The translations under genes were made by a program, and so were the position numbers. From Humulus lupulus (lineage: Eukaryota; Streptophyta; Magnoliopsida; Rosales; Cannabaceae), in contig NC_084794.1 of assembly GCF_963169125.1 (NCBI RefSeq), forward strand, positions 225,677,409-225,741,408: a stretch of DNA of 64,000 nt, read 5' to 3'. Shown in pieces: positions 22,869-33,525 of this stretch; position 1 is the stretch's first letter, and each line of letters starts with the position of its first letter. The notes beneath the pieces are model-generated. The model saw only the letters and a list, made by a program, of their open reading frames with translations, did no database searches and was not told where the DNA came from.

Positions 22869-23330
22869 TGGTGGTTATAGTGAGTGGCGGCTAGGGCTAG
22901 GGAGAAAAGAAAGAGACAAGAATAAGAGAGAAAATGGGTATCGAGTTTTCACTTTGTTGTTTTTTAATGAATAATCAGGTGATGTGTTGCCTAGTAGGTG
23001 GCGACACATCGCATGTCTCTCTGCCCAAAACCACCTAAATGCCATGATCATGCTGTGCACTTAGCCCAGATTGTTGTAGCATTACTGCAGCATTGCAACC
23101 CAGAATTTCAAATTTTCATTCCTTAGCTCCCCACCTTTTTGTTCACCTATCACACCTCCAAAACATTCCATAACTTGAACTGTTCACTCCAAATCACCAT
23201 CTTTCTGAACCTAACACCTACACCATAAAATGCAACACCAAAGACCAAGTCAAAGAAAATCAACAAAACAAGGAAACCATTTTTTTTATTAACAAACATA
23301 AAAAAAATATTCAATAAAGGAAATACAATG
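22869..23330 (-). other. Non-coding part of copy C1
   Basis: Homologous to 57885-58330 of C2 (GAGAGAAAATGGGT...; CCTAGTAGGTGG). The ORF at 22875-23060 corresponds to 57884-58141 in C2, but its frame is not well kept. No protein recognised. Confidence 0.6.
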
Positions 23331-23811
23331 AACTTAACTAAGATACTAAAAAAAAATTTAAAAAAAGTTTAGAAACTTGGGTTGCATCCCTAGAAGCGCT
23401 TGATTAAAAGTCGTCGACTTGACCTTGTTGAAAAGTGCTCATCAAAGAGCGGCTTTTTCCCTTAGAGAGTGGCATAAGCCCTCACATATGGATCTTCATT
23501 GTGGATGCCCTCAGACATGGCGAGATGTGGGATTGAAGGGCTCATGTACTCAACTCGACTTGCTTTTGATGAATGAGTGTGGTGGACACCAAGATACAAT
23601 GTTATTGATGATGGAGGAGGTGGTGGCCAAAAAGGATCTTCATATGTGTATGCTTCCATCACTAGTGGCTTCCAAAGTTGAGAATCGATCGAGGACTTGT
23701 TGCTCTCGAAAGTGTTGCATAAGGGGTGGTGGTGGGTTGAGATTTAACTTTTTAGTATTATTATGCTCAAACATTTTCTCAACATCTTGGGTAAAGATAG
23801 AACTTGGATTA
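23331..23811 (-). pseudogene. gag C-terminal fragment of copy C1
   Basis: The minus-strand frames read TQDVEKMFEHNN...PPPPLMQHFREQQVLDRFSTLEATSDGS and then PSIPHLAMSEGIHNEDPYVRAYATL, matching C2 at about 58430-58760. Near 23380 is the complement of the GGGATGCAACCC phrase that in Athila-type elements lies after the coding part. At 23812 the gag sequence is joined directly to LTR sequence by a deletion. Confidence 0.6.
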
Positions 23812-24507
23812 AAGAGGAGAAAACATGTCAAAGAGGATAATCAAAAATCTTATCTTCCTCCTCTTCCTTTTCTTCCTTGGATTCTTCTCTTCGAACTTGG
23901 AATTTCTTCTTCTTCTTCTTTTTCTTCATTTCCCTTTTTCCTCTTTCTCTAATGGCAGCTCTAGAATAATTCTCTCAAATGGTGGCTGCTTTCTTTTTAT
24001 GAAGCTAGGGTAATAATCATTTCCCTAATTATATGGCCCACCACATTTGTCTCTATTTTTTGTCCAATCTTTTTTCTCTTCTAGAAAATGCTCTAAAATG
24101 CAGCTCATTGCTTTTTATTTTTGCCACCTCATCACTCCTTTCCAACTCAAATAATGACATGTCATGTCAAGTGTCTCTTCTTCATATGCTGGAATTCCCT
24201 ACTTGAATCCTGGTGAAAATGCTCTAACAAAATTTCTTTTGCTACAACAAAACCTAACATTTCAGCACGAATTAGACAACTTAGAGCCAATTTATTTTTC
24301 ATTTTTTTCTTTGGATAAAATCATGCATAAATTCCTTAATTTCCTACTTTCAGCTCTAAAAGACTAACAAGACACAATAACTCACAAGAACACAAAAAGG
24401 GACAAAAATTAACGTAAAATAATAACTAACAAGCACGCATCACTCTTCTTAATTCTACATTTATAAGCTTAAAAGTATAAAAATAATTCTTTATTCAAGA
24501 GCTATCA
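23812..24507 (-). mobile_element. Truncated 5' LTR of copy C1
   Basis: It matches the right half of the C2 LTR (60405-61089) and ends TTCAAGAGCTATCA at 24507. The left half of the LTR, the primer site and the N-terminal gag are deleted. It contains CT-rich TTCTTCTTCTTCTTC (about 23907-23922). The flanking base on the right is unrelated LTR-like sequence. Confidence 0.8.
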
Positions 24508-24752
24508 AAAACCTTACTGAATTGTATTATTTTTCTCTCAAGCTTTAGAAACTCAATTGAACCATGTTTCTTCTTGATCTTGAGTATGAGACTTTGTTGA
24601 TTAATAAAATTTCAAGTGGGCGTAGATCATTACCAACTCTTGGGGCCTAACCACTATAAAATTATGTGTCATTTACTTTATTTCAGTCCGTTTTATTAAT
24701 TCATGTCGTATATATTGACTCAGTGTCGTTGACCAAAATGTTATTCAACATT
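24508..24752 (+). mobile_element. LTR-like 3' fragment
   Basis: The phrase GGGGCCTAACCACTATAAAA (24640) resembles the GGCCGAACCACTATAAACTC near 9990, which closes a Tat-like LTR. An end near GTCGTTGACCAAAATGTTATTCAACA is suggested but not firm. Confidence 0.4.
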
Positions 24753-25673
24753 AATTAATTTTAAAAAAATAAGTTTTGAAATTACAAAAAATAATTAAAA
24801 TCTTATTAATTAATTTTAAATTAAAAAATAAATAAACGAATTTAATAACTCATTTAAACTAATTTCAAAATCAAATTAAGTGTTCATCTTCAACCAAAAT
24901 AAACTGAACTCAAATGAATATTTCTTTAAAAAAAAAAGTGACCCACCAAGGTTTGCAATGCTTTGTCCCCATAGGCTAGCTACTCAGATGCAAAACCACC
25001 AATCTTTCAATCACTATTTTTAAAATCCTAAATTTGTAAGCTAAATGAATCAAAACCAAAACTACTGAGGACGCCAACGATTTTTCCTAGAATCCTCAAA
25101 AGAAGACTTTGTTTAATACTTGCGAGCTCCATCTCCAGCGCCTTAGTCCGGACCCAACCCATTTCAATACCACCTCATGTTGCATTCTAGATCTCATATT
25201 CATTGCAAACCCATATCATAAAAATGCATAATAACACAGAGGGAGAATGAGATTAATTGAGGAAGAAGAATAGAAAGAGGTGTAGAAGTTTCAGTAACGT
25301 GATCTCAAACTCGATTATGGGAGGCACACCATGATTAATCCTAATTAGCTCTTCGTTGGAGTCATTGATGATATCATGGTTGTTGGCTCCGCGATCTTGC
25401 TACCAACAATCAGACAAGGGAGCGACAAAGTACATGGGAATGGAGGTAGAAAAAGGCCTCGAACTCGATTTCATGGTGATTCTAGTTCATTCAAATCGAG
25501 TGAAGATGGCGCAATGATAAGGCAGAGGATGATATCCGCCGACTTAGAATCATTGAAAGTGGCGGATAGGGCAGGGCTTTTGAGTAGCTTGAGTTAGGGT
25601 TTTGGGTTGAAGATGAAGGGATACAACTTGGGTGAAGATTAAGAATTCAGATCTAAGGAGGATTAAACCGTAA
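24753..25673. other. No recognised gene
   Basis: AT-rich sequence, then moderately complex DNA. One ORF (25376-25597, +, 73 aa, MVVGSAILLPTIRQGSDKVHG...) contains a basic RKRPRTRFHGDSSSFKSSEDG stretch but no family I know. It may be the coding start of the LINE-derived reading frame behind it or chance. Confidence 0.3.
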
Positions 25674-26000
25674 ATTGTAGAAGCTCTTTGTGTAAAAGAA
25701 GCCTTAAATTGGATTAAAGCTAATTCTTGGTCATCTGTCATTATGAAAACATATTGCTTAGTGGTGGTGAAGGCAATCAGAAGTACTCTACAAATGGTTT
25801 CTGCCTTCGGGCAAGTTATTAATGATTGCAAGTTTTTGTTATCTAGCTTAAGTGATGTTTGTTTGTATTTTGTTAAACGGTCTACCAACAAAGTTGATCA
25901 TTGTCTTGCTCTAGCATCTTGTTATTTTTCTAACTACATTATTAGAAAGGACAGTGTTCCCTATGAATTGTTGTCTTTGTTATTGGATTATATTTCCTAG
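25674..26000 (+). pseudogene. RNase H-like (RVT_3 type) C-terminal fragment of a LINE-type element
   Basis: The frame opens after a stop at 25671 and reads EALCVKEALNWIKANSW, then MKTYCLVVVKAIRS, VSAFGQVINDCKFLLSSLSDVCLYFVKRSTNKVDHCLALASCYFSN, ending PYELLSLLLDYIS stop at 26000. This is the layout of the plant RNase H-like domain that ends the second ORF of many LINEs and also stands alone in short host ORFs: EAxxLxxAL helix, strand with the catalytic Asp (here Thr in MKTYC, usually E/D-x-D), and the RxxNxxAHxLA motif (here RSTNKVDHCLA, with Asp where Ala is usual). An A-rich end (ATTAAAAAAACAAG near 26025) fits a LINE tail. RT and endonuclease are absent. Confidence 0.72.
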
Positions 26001-26171
26001 TAATGAAGTTGATAATTTCATTCATTAAAAAAACAAGTTTAAATTATATAATGAGATATTTATTTACACACAACAAAAAACTATTTTTGTCTCAAAATTT
26101 TCATTTTTACGGTGGTATGAAAAAAATTTCAATTTTAGTGTTTCACTTTTAACATTACATTTATATGGTTT

Positions 26172-26342
26172 GTGAAGGAAATTGCGAATCCCACCAGAGA
26201 TGAAGATTTGGAGCTACCGAAAAACCCATTCGACGACTTGTGCACCACTTCGCAGGATTGGACTGGTGCTAGAAATGATGAGGATAACATTGTTTGTATA
26301 TATAATAATGTTGAGTGGGTATTTCGTCAATTACCAAATTAA
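26172..26342 (+). other. Exon-like open frame, unassigned
   Basis: A 57-codon frame (VKEIANPTRDEDLELPKNPFDDLCTTSQDWTGARNDEDNIVCIYNNVEWVFRQLPN) ends in a stop at 26340-26342. The composition looks like real protein, but I recognise no family and there is no ATG. It could be a captured exon or LINE debris. Confidence 0.3.
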
Positions 26343-26901
26343 GAGAAAAGCTTAAAGAAGAAGAATAAGAACACCAGATTTTACGTGGTTCAGGTTATAA
26401 GTTAACCCTAGTCCACGAGTCACTTGTATTTATGAATAAGAACTTGCAAGGCTCAAGTTCTCTTGGTATTCAGGTAGTGTGTGTGCTCACTCTGAATATT
26501 GAGAATGGGGATTCAAATCCTTTTACAAGTTGTGGTAGCTAGGAATAATAAACTCATTAATTGGAGTTGATTACAATTACTCCTCTCTTAATGAGAGTTT
26601 TTATTACATAAATGACTACATTATGTATTTAATAAGCTGGTGGGCTCGATACGAGGAAGCTCAGTCCATTACTTTATTGGGGAAAACGCCCTTGACAGTG
26701 TCAAGGTGGTAGCTGCGCGTTTTCCCATGTCAGGCGGTGTCGTGAAACATCCTTTTTGCTGTTGTACGGGACCGACAACATGATCTCTATGATAGCTGGG
26801 TATCAGATAGCTGTCTGTGGTCCTATTGAACCTCTCTGCCTGACACCTGGCAGCTATTCTTCTAGCCTGGAGGAGGGTTCTCATACACTTGGAGGAATTG
26901 G
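26343..26901. mobile_element. LTR-like sequence into which Athila A inserted (left part)
   Basis: The phrase ATTTTACGTGGTTCAGG (26378) followed by CCCTAGTCCACGAGTC is characteristic of plant LTRs near their end. The sequence probably continues at 56976 after the 30-kb Athila A insertion. Ends not determined. Confidence 0.45.
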
Positions 26902-27272
26902 TGATAGCGAAAATATAATGCGCAGGTATACACACTATCAATCAAGTACCAATAACCAATTCTAACCTTCTATTTAGCTGTCAAAAATAGAGTGATTTTT
27001 AACCTAAAACTGAAAATTGAAATAAACTATGCAATTATAAAAATTGATTCAAAGATTAAAAACCTAGGGTGTTTACTCATCAACTTTTCAACCTGTTAAT
27101 TTTACTAATCAATGCATATAATTCTTCAATTTCTATCCTAATAACAGGTTAACTAAAACATTCCTAATTCTTTTTTAAGATAAAAATATCTCAACCTATA
27201 TGCAAACTTTCTACATATATATGATAAGTTTTAACATATAGCAGGCATGAAGCATAGAAACCTAAACGCTAC
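26902..27272 (-). mobile_element. 3' LTR of Athila A, distal part
   Basis: Homologous to 55668-56094. It starts TGATAGCGAAAATATAATG and is broken after CGCTAC by Athila B. The uninterrupted sequence (CGCTACACAAACC) survives in the 5' LTR at 56082-56095. Confidence 0.9.
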
Positions 27273-29271
27273 TGATGGACCCAAAACGGGTATGTTTTAA
27301 ATATTTATAAATCGCAAGCGCACGAATTGTTCATATAGAATAGTGATCGTGTAAGCAAGGATGTCGAACCCAAAGGAGTTGTCTAAAATCGAAAAGAAAA
27401 CTATTTTAAACCAAAATTAATAAATTCTAACCTAGCTCCAAAGATTAATGAGAATCTGTAACAATAAAAATAAAATAAAATATAATAATAAAGATATTAA
27501 AGACAATATATATAACATAAATTAATAATAGAAATCAAGATGGTAAAAGAAAGATTATTAAGATAATAGAATCCACAAAATATAAGTTCAATAATATTTA
27601 AAAGTACATTGACTCCCAAGTTTTAGAAATAGTAGAAATTAATCAAACCATTACTTATTCAAATTAGATATTCTATTTAAGCACAAGTTTTTATAAAAAT
27701 ATAAGATCTATCTTCACTTTTCAAAAAGTATAATTTCAAAGCATTTAGTGTAAATCAATCTAATGAAATAACAAATAAATCAATGAACATTATTTATAAG
27801 GCAAAACATAATATTTTTGTTCTAAGCAATGGATGTGTACAATTTAATGACACATCTTACACAAAGAATATTATGTTTTTACACTAATGAAGAACAAAGT
27901 GTAAATATGAGCTAACAATAAAAAATACATGATATATAAGATGAAAGAAAATATTTGAAGAAGAAAATCCATAAACTTTATTGCACAAAATGGGAAATCA
28001 ACATACAAAATAAACACTATCTAATTACATATTGTTTCATCATCACCTTAATAATCTTAAAAATATTAGAAACTCATAACTAAAATAGCAAATACAAACT
28101 AAAAATTACAAACATAAATAGGAAAATTTGGAGGAGAAACCCCCAAATTTTTCCTCTAAAAACTCATAGGAAAAATGACCAAAAAGAAGAAAAAGATGAA
28201 GAGAATTGAGAGGTCTTGAAAGTGTAGAACTTGTGATATGGTAACCTCCTCCAAAATAAGCACTAAACTCCCTTATTTATAGCCAAAAAAAGGTATTAAA
28301 ATAATCAATCTAAATTAATTAAATTGATTAAATTAATTTAATTAATTATAATATGGCAAATAGGGGTAAATTATAGGGTGTAATGATGATGTTTTGGGGT
28401 AAAATGTGTATAAAAGTTTGGGTAAAAAATGGTATTTTTTGCAAAGGGGACAATGGTACAAAAGTGAGCTTTTGTTGGGCTCAAAAAATGGTGGCTTTGG
28501 TGGGTGTTGGCAGCTGGTGGGCTGGAGTGGAAGTGGGCAGAGGCGTGGGGGAAGCTTGGGGCGTCAGGTGGGAATTGGGCCAAAGCTTCTGAGACAGGCC
28601 GAAGGGAGCTTGGAGAGCTGAAGGAAGCTTGGCTTCGTGGGGTGCAAAGGCTGAAGCTGGCGTGGGCTGACTGGGCAGGGGACCGGGCCTGGTGAGGTGG
28701 CTTGGGAAGCCTTGGGCCTGTGGGGAAAGGAAGGAGGCAACTGGCTGGGAATTGAAGAAGGCCTAGGTGGGCGTGTGGGCCTGGAGTTTGGGCCGGCTGG
28801 GAAGATTTTCTGAAGGGAGCTGGAGCTTCAATATTACCATTTTTTTTCTTTCTTTTCCTTGAAAATGCCACATTTTCTTTCATTTTTCTTTCTTTTCTTG
28901 TTCTTCTAGCACAAAAATGCAACATATTACCTATAGAAAATAATATAAATTAAGTCATGATAAAATATTTTCAATTATAAAATAAACCATATTAATTCTT
29001 TGAAAATATTAATTACAACTTAATTTAATTTAACATTTAGTTTCAATAAAACGCACATTTTTTTACTTCCCTAAACACAATAACTTAAATAATTAACTAC
29101 AACATCTTACAATAAAATAACTATTAAAACACACAAAAATATATAAAATCAAAATAAACCCAATAAATTCAAAATTACTTTAAAACTTAATAAATAAATT
29201 AAAAACTCAAGAATTAATCAACAATTAGCACATAAAAAGTGGTAAAATAACTCTATTTTGTAGAGTTATCA
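27273..29271 (-). mobile_element. 3' LTR of Athila B
   Basis: 1999 bp; on the minus strand TGATAACTCTAC to CCGTTTTGGGTCCATCA. TATA box (GGCTATAAATAAGGG) at about 28269-28284. Upstream of it is a GC-rich island (28450-28820) in otherwise very AT-rich DNA; the 184-aa Pro/Ser-rich ORF there (28371-28925) is not considered a gene. The purine tract complement CACTCCCAAACTT lies at 29272. Confidence 0.93.
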
Positions 29272-30120
29272 CACTCCCAAACTTAATATTTTATTAGTCC
29301 TCGAGCAAAAGAAAAATTAAAAACACACACACTTTTTTTGTTTAATTGGTGATGTCAATGTTTTCGTCAAAAAATTACATAATGGAAATAGTTCAAAGAA
29401 AATCACAAATAAAAGTAAAGCTTATGTAATTAATTAAAAAGTTAAAATTGTTTTCAAAATAGATATTTAACATGCAAACACAAAAACTATCATCAAATCA
29501 TCATGTGAACATTAGACATGCTTATGCAAACAAAAATAAATTAAATCTCAAGAGATAATCAAGAAAATTCTAGGATTTTAAAAAAAAAATTAGAGATTTA
29601 AATAATTTAATGTTTAAATAAACTTTGTCCAAATATCACAATAGTTCAAATAGAATAGAAAAGTGACAGATTATGAAAAATATATATTTAAACAAAACTA
29701 ACTTAAAAATTAAAAATAAAGTTTAATAATTATTTATATTTTTCTAATAACTAAGGACAATTTCAATCATAATTCTTATCATCATAAAATGAAAATCACC
29801 AATATTTTTTTTTTAATTTTACAACAAATGAAACACATACAAAAACACATAAACACAAAGAAAAATGCATACACATTACCCTCAAACTTAAATGAAACAT
29901 TGTCCTCAATGTTTAATAAAATGGAAAAAATTAAAAACTACTCTCTTTGATGAATACTTCCTTGATTTGGCTCTTTTGTTTTCTTCTCTTCTTTTCTTTT
30001 TGGGCAAGAAGTTTCCTTCAAGCTTTTTGAAAAACATGAAAAAAAGCACACAACAAACGTGAAATATAAAATGAAACATTAAAGCATGGGTTGCCTCCCA
30101 CAAAACGCTTTAGTTTATAG
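29272..30120 (-). other. 3' non-coding part of Athila B
   Basis: AT-rich, no gene. Contains a second CT-type motif (CCCTCAAACTTAAATGAAACATTGTCC near 29879) and near 30090 the complement of GGAGGCAACCCATGC, a phrase found at the same place in C1, C2 and other Athila elements. Confidence 0.65.
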
Positions 30121-30150
30121 TCTTTAGCTCGACTATAATTTTTTTTTCTT

Positions 30151-30426
30151 TTAACCTACACCCAATCGATGGTGTAGAATTTTATTAGTAGGGTGAGTTA
30201 TGACTTTGATGCAAATGCCATAAATAATAATTGATAACATCACACCTACAAGAAAAGTAGAAATATGTAATTTTAATGGAATATCAATAAAATACAAAAA
30301 TTGCATATCTATATTAGGCTCCTTTTCATTTTGAGTAAATATACAATTTTGTTCAATTATGGGCTCTTGAGATATAATTATATATTTTTCATTTTCCTCA
30401 TGAGCCTCGAAAATTATTCCATCCAA
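30151..30426 (-). CDS. Small ORF with one membrane segment (Athila B)
   Basis: 91 codons. An acidic start (MDGIIFEAHEENEKYI) is followed by a polar middle and one strongly hydrophobic segment (residues about 55-75, STFLVGVMLSIIIYGICIKV) before a short basic tail. It lies directly after the Gag-like ORF, separated by a stop near 30440, and before the GGAGGCAACCC phrase, so it occupies the place of pol plus any 3' ORF. It could be a remnant of gag or an env-like ORF, or a fused leftover of the deletion that removed pol. No known domain. Confidence 0.4.
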   Translation of the reverse strand: MDGIIFEAHEENEKYIIISQEPIIEQNCIFTQNEKEPNIDMQFLYFIDIPLKLHISTFLVGVMLSIIIYGICIKVITHPTNKILHHRLGVG

Positions 30427-30439
30427 CTATTTTGTTTCA

Positions 30440-30921
30440 TTAGGGGGTTGGATGCATATTACAAGTTATTCAACAACTTCATTCTCCTTTTTATTTTCAA
30501 TTTGACCATTTGGATTGGGAATGGATTGGTTGGGATAAACTTGTTTTTCTGACTCTATAACAGTTGTAAGTTGTCCTACTATTGTCTCAATTTTTTAGAT
30601 TGACTGAGACTGGGCTAGTAAGATTTGGTATATTGATTTCATGAACTGGTGTAGGGTATCCTCTAAAGATAGGCTCGTTTCTTGTTGAATGGGATATGAT
30701 AGGTCGGATTGGGCATGACTTGGATTAGGCATGTTGAATTCATGCTCTTGATTCATTGGAGATTGGGTATGGCTCCATGAAAATTTTGGATTATAGGTGG
30801 GGGTAAAATGGATATCAAAAGATTCATGCATATCATACATATCATTAGTTTCTCCATAATTTAAATTTGATTGCTCATAATAGTTGTACTCAGAATTCCA
30901 ACTATAATTAAAATGATCCAT
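30440..30921 (-). pseudogene. Gag-like ORF remnant (Athila B)
   Basis: Starts MDHFNYSWNSEYNYYEQSN (Asn/Tyr-rich). At residue 85 on it reads QETSLSLEDTLHQFMKSIYQILLAQSQSI, then a stop at about 30595, then in the same frame KIETIVGQLTTVIESEKQVYPNQSIPNPNGQIENKKENEVVE. This corresponds to the C-terminal Gag segment of Athila elements (SLEDTLxxFM... LExQVGQLA...P.NP). Capsid core and zinc knuckle are missing. Confidence 0.6.
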
Positions 30922-31040
30922 TTCAAGAGATATATCTTTTTTTTAGAAATTAAGAAGAGTACTAAACACAATAATTAAGGAAAAAGAAGAAAAAAAATTA
31001 AGATAACATAAACAATATTAAGAAATGAAAATAAGAGTTA

Positions 31041-31310
31041 GGAGGCACAAGATCCATCAACTATCACAAAATAAGAGAGGATAACACAAGAGCTAGGAGG
31101 TACAAGTGCCGTCAACTAACAAAGTTATAAACGAAATAAAATTACAACAAAATTAGGAGGCACAAGTGCCATCAACTATAAAAATTAAAAGGATAGATAG
31201 GAGGCACAAGTGCCGTCAACTATAAAAATTAAAAAGATAGATTGGAGGCACAAGTGTCGTCAACTATAAAAATTAAAATGATAGAAAGGAGGCACAAGTG
31301 TCGTCAACTA
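31041..31310 (-). repeat. Six-unit tandem array in the Athila B leader
   Basis: Units built on GGAGGCACAAGTGCCGTCAAC (plus-strand reading) start at 31041, 31096, 31156, 31200, 31244 and 31288; the last four are exactly 44 bp apart. Each unit contains the inverted repeat GGCAC/GTGCC. It lies 3' of the primer site and 5' of the Gag-like ORF, where LTR retroelements carry packaging signals. Confidence 0.9.
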
Positions 31311-31520
31311 AAAATAATAATAAATATAAAAATATAAGTACAAATTTTTTATGGGTGGTAGAACCGTCCCAAATTTTCTTTTTATCTTTTTTTTTTAATT
31401 TTATAGAAATATATTTTTTTTATATATTTTTGTATATAATTTTTTTTAATGCAAAAATTTAAATAACTACTAGAAGAATTCATTAACCTTGAGATAAATT
31501 TCGTTTCTTTTCTTGCAACT

Positions 31521-31538
31521 CCCCGGCAACGGCGCCAA
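31521..31538 (-). other. Primer-binding site, tRNA-Asp type (Athila B)
   Basis: On the minus strand AGTTTT is followed by TGGCGCCGTTGCCGGGGA, the standard Athila primer site complementary to tRNA-Asp, a few bases from the LTR end at 31544. Confidence 0.92.
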
Positions 31539-31543
31539 AAACT

Positions 31544-33520
31544 TGATGAACCCAAAACGGGTATGTTTTAAATATTTATAAATCGCAAGCGCACGAATCG
31601 GTCATATAGAATAGTGATGTCGAATCCAAAGGAGTTGTCTAAAATCAAAAAGAAAACTATTTTAAACCAAAATTAATAAATTCTAACCTAGCTCCAAAGA
31701 TTAATGAGAATCTGTAACAATAAAAATAAAATAAAATATAATAATAAAGATATTAAAGACAATATATATAACACAAATTAATAATAGAAATCAAGATGGT
31801 AAAAGAAAGATTATTAAGATAATAGAATCCACAAAATATAAGTTCAATAATATTTAAAAGTACATTGACTCCCAAGTTTTAGAAATAGTATAAATTAATC
31901 AAACCATCACTTATTCAAATTAGATATTCTATTTAAGCACAAGTTTTTATAAAAATATAGGCCATATCTTCACTTTTCAAAAAGTATAATTTCAAAGCAT
32001 TTAGTGTAAATCAATCTAATGAAATAACAAATAAATCAATGAACATTATTTATAAGGCAAAACATAATATTTTTGTTCTAAGCATTGGATGTGTACAATT
32101 TAATGACACATCTTACACAAAGAATATTATGTTTTTACACTAATGAAGAACAAAGTGTAAATATGAGCTAACAATAAAAAATACATGATATTTAAGATGA
32201 AAGAAAATATTTGAAGAAGAAAATCCATAAACTTTATTGCACAAAATGGGAAATCAACATACAAAATAAACACTATCTAGTTACATATTGTTTCATCATC
32301 ACCTTAATAATCTTAAAAAGATTAGAAACTCATAACTAAAATAGCAAATACAAACTAAAAATTACAAACATAAATAAGAAAATTTGGAGGAGAAACCCCC
32401 AAATTTTTCCTCTAAAAACTCATAGGAAAAATGACCAAAAAGAAGAAAAAGATGAAGAGAATTGAGAGGTCTTGAAAGTGTAGAACTTGTGGTATGGTAA
32501 CCTCCTCCAAAATAAGCACTAAACTCCCTTATTTATAGCCAAAAAAAGGTATTAAAATAATCAATCTAAATTAATTAAATTGATTAAATTAATTATAATA
32601 TGGCAAATAGGAGTAAATTATAGGGTGTAATGATGATGTTTTGGGGTAAAATGTGTATAAAAGTTTGGGTAAAAAATGGTATTTTTGGCAAAGGGGACAA
32701 AGGGTACAAAAGTGAGCTTTTGTTGGGCTCAAAAAATGGTGGCTTTGGTGGGTGTTGGCAGCTGGTGGGCTGGAGTGGAAGTGGGCAGAGGCATGGGGGA
32801 AGCTTGGGGCGTCAGGTGGGAATTGGGCCGAAGCTTCTGAGACAGACCGAAGGGAGCTTGGAGAGCTGAAGGAAGCTTGGCTTCGTGGGGTGCAAAGGCT
32901 GAAGCTGGCGTGGGCTGACTGGGCAGGGGACCGGGCCTGGTGAGGTGGCTTGGGAAGCCTTGGGCCTGTGGAGAAAGGAAGGAGGCAACTGGCTGGGAAT
33001 TGAAGAAGGCCTAGGTGGGCGTGTGGGCCTGGAGTTTGGGCCGGCTGGGAAGATTTTCTGAAGGGAGCTGGAGCTTCAATATTACCATTTTTTTTTCTTT
33101 CTTTTCCTTGAAAATGCCACATTTTCTTTCATTTTTCTTTCTTTTCTTGTTCTTCTAGCACAAAAATGCAACATTTTACCTATAGAAAATAATATAAATT
33201 AAGTCATGATAAAATATTTTCAATTATAAAATAAACCATATTAATTCTTTGAAAATATTAATTACAACTTAATTTAATTTAACATTTAGTTTCAATATAA
33301 TGCACATTTTTTTACTTCCCTAAACACAATAACTTAAATAATTAACTACAACATTTTATAACAAAATAACTATAAAAACACACAAAAATATATAAAATCA
33401 AAATAAACCCAATAAATTCAAAATTATTTTAAAACTTAATAAATCAATTAAAATCTCAAGAATTAAGCAACAATTAGCACATAAAAAGTGGTAAAATAAC
33501 TTTATCTTGTAGAGTTATCA
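31544..33520 (-). mobile_element. 5' LTR of Athila B
   Basis: 1977 bp, near-identical to 27273-29271. A 22-base stretch of the 3' LTR near 27350 (GTAAGCAAGGATG region) is missing here. TATA box at about 32525-32540 (minus); GC-rich island at about 32705-33085. Ends at GAGTTATCA followed by the target copy GCTAC. Confidence 0.93.
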
Positions 33521-33525
33521 GCTAC

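Larger units (their letters stand above)
27273..33520 (-). mobile_element. Athila B: short, pol-less Athila relative
   Basis: It has two LTRs of about 2 kb with only 2.3 kb between them, and a perfect target duplication GCTAC (27268-27272 and 33521-33525). The primer site at 31521-31538 is a perfect TGGCGCCGTTGCCGGGGA on the minus strand. The internal part contains a tandem leader repeat, a Gag-like ORF and a membrane-segment ORF, but no protease, RT, RNase H or integrase. It must depend on another Athila element for movement. The LTRs are nearly identical by eye, so it is the youngest-looking insertion here. Confidence 0.93.

Noticed and set aside
23419..24013. Plus-strand ORFs of 177 and 62 aa
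   Set aside because: They run across the C1 gag/LTR junction in antisense; composition is poly-Phe/Leu/Ser from CT-rich DNA.
28371..28925. 184-aa Pro/Ser/His-rich ORF (and its copy at 32589-33122)
   Set aside because: It lies entirely in the LTR of Athila B, covers the GC-rich island, has no ORF-like start context and differs between LTR copies in reading end. Considered chance in a low-stop region.
31041..31310. CRISPR-like array
   Set aside because: The regular 44-bp spacing is a plain tandem repeat with similar spacers, inside a plant retrotransposon leader.
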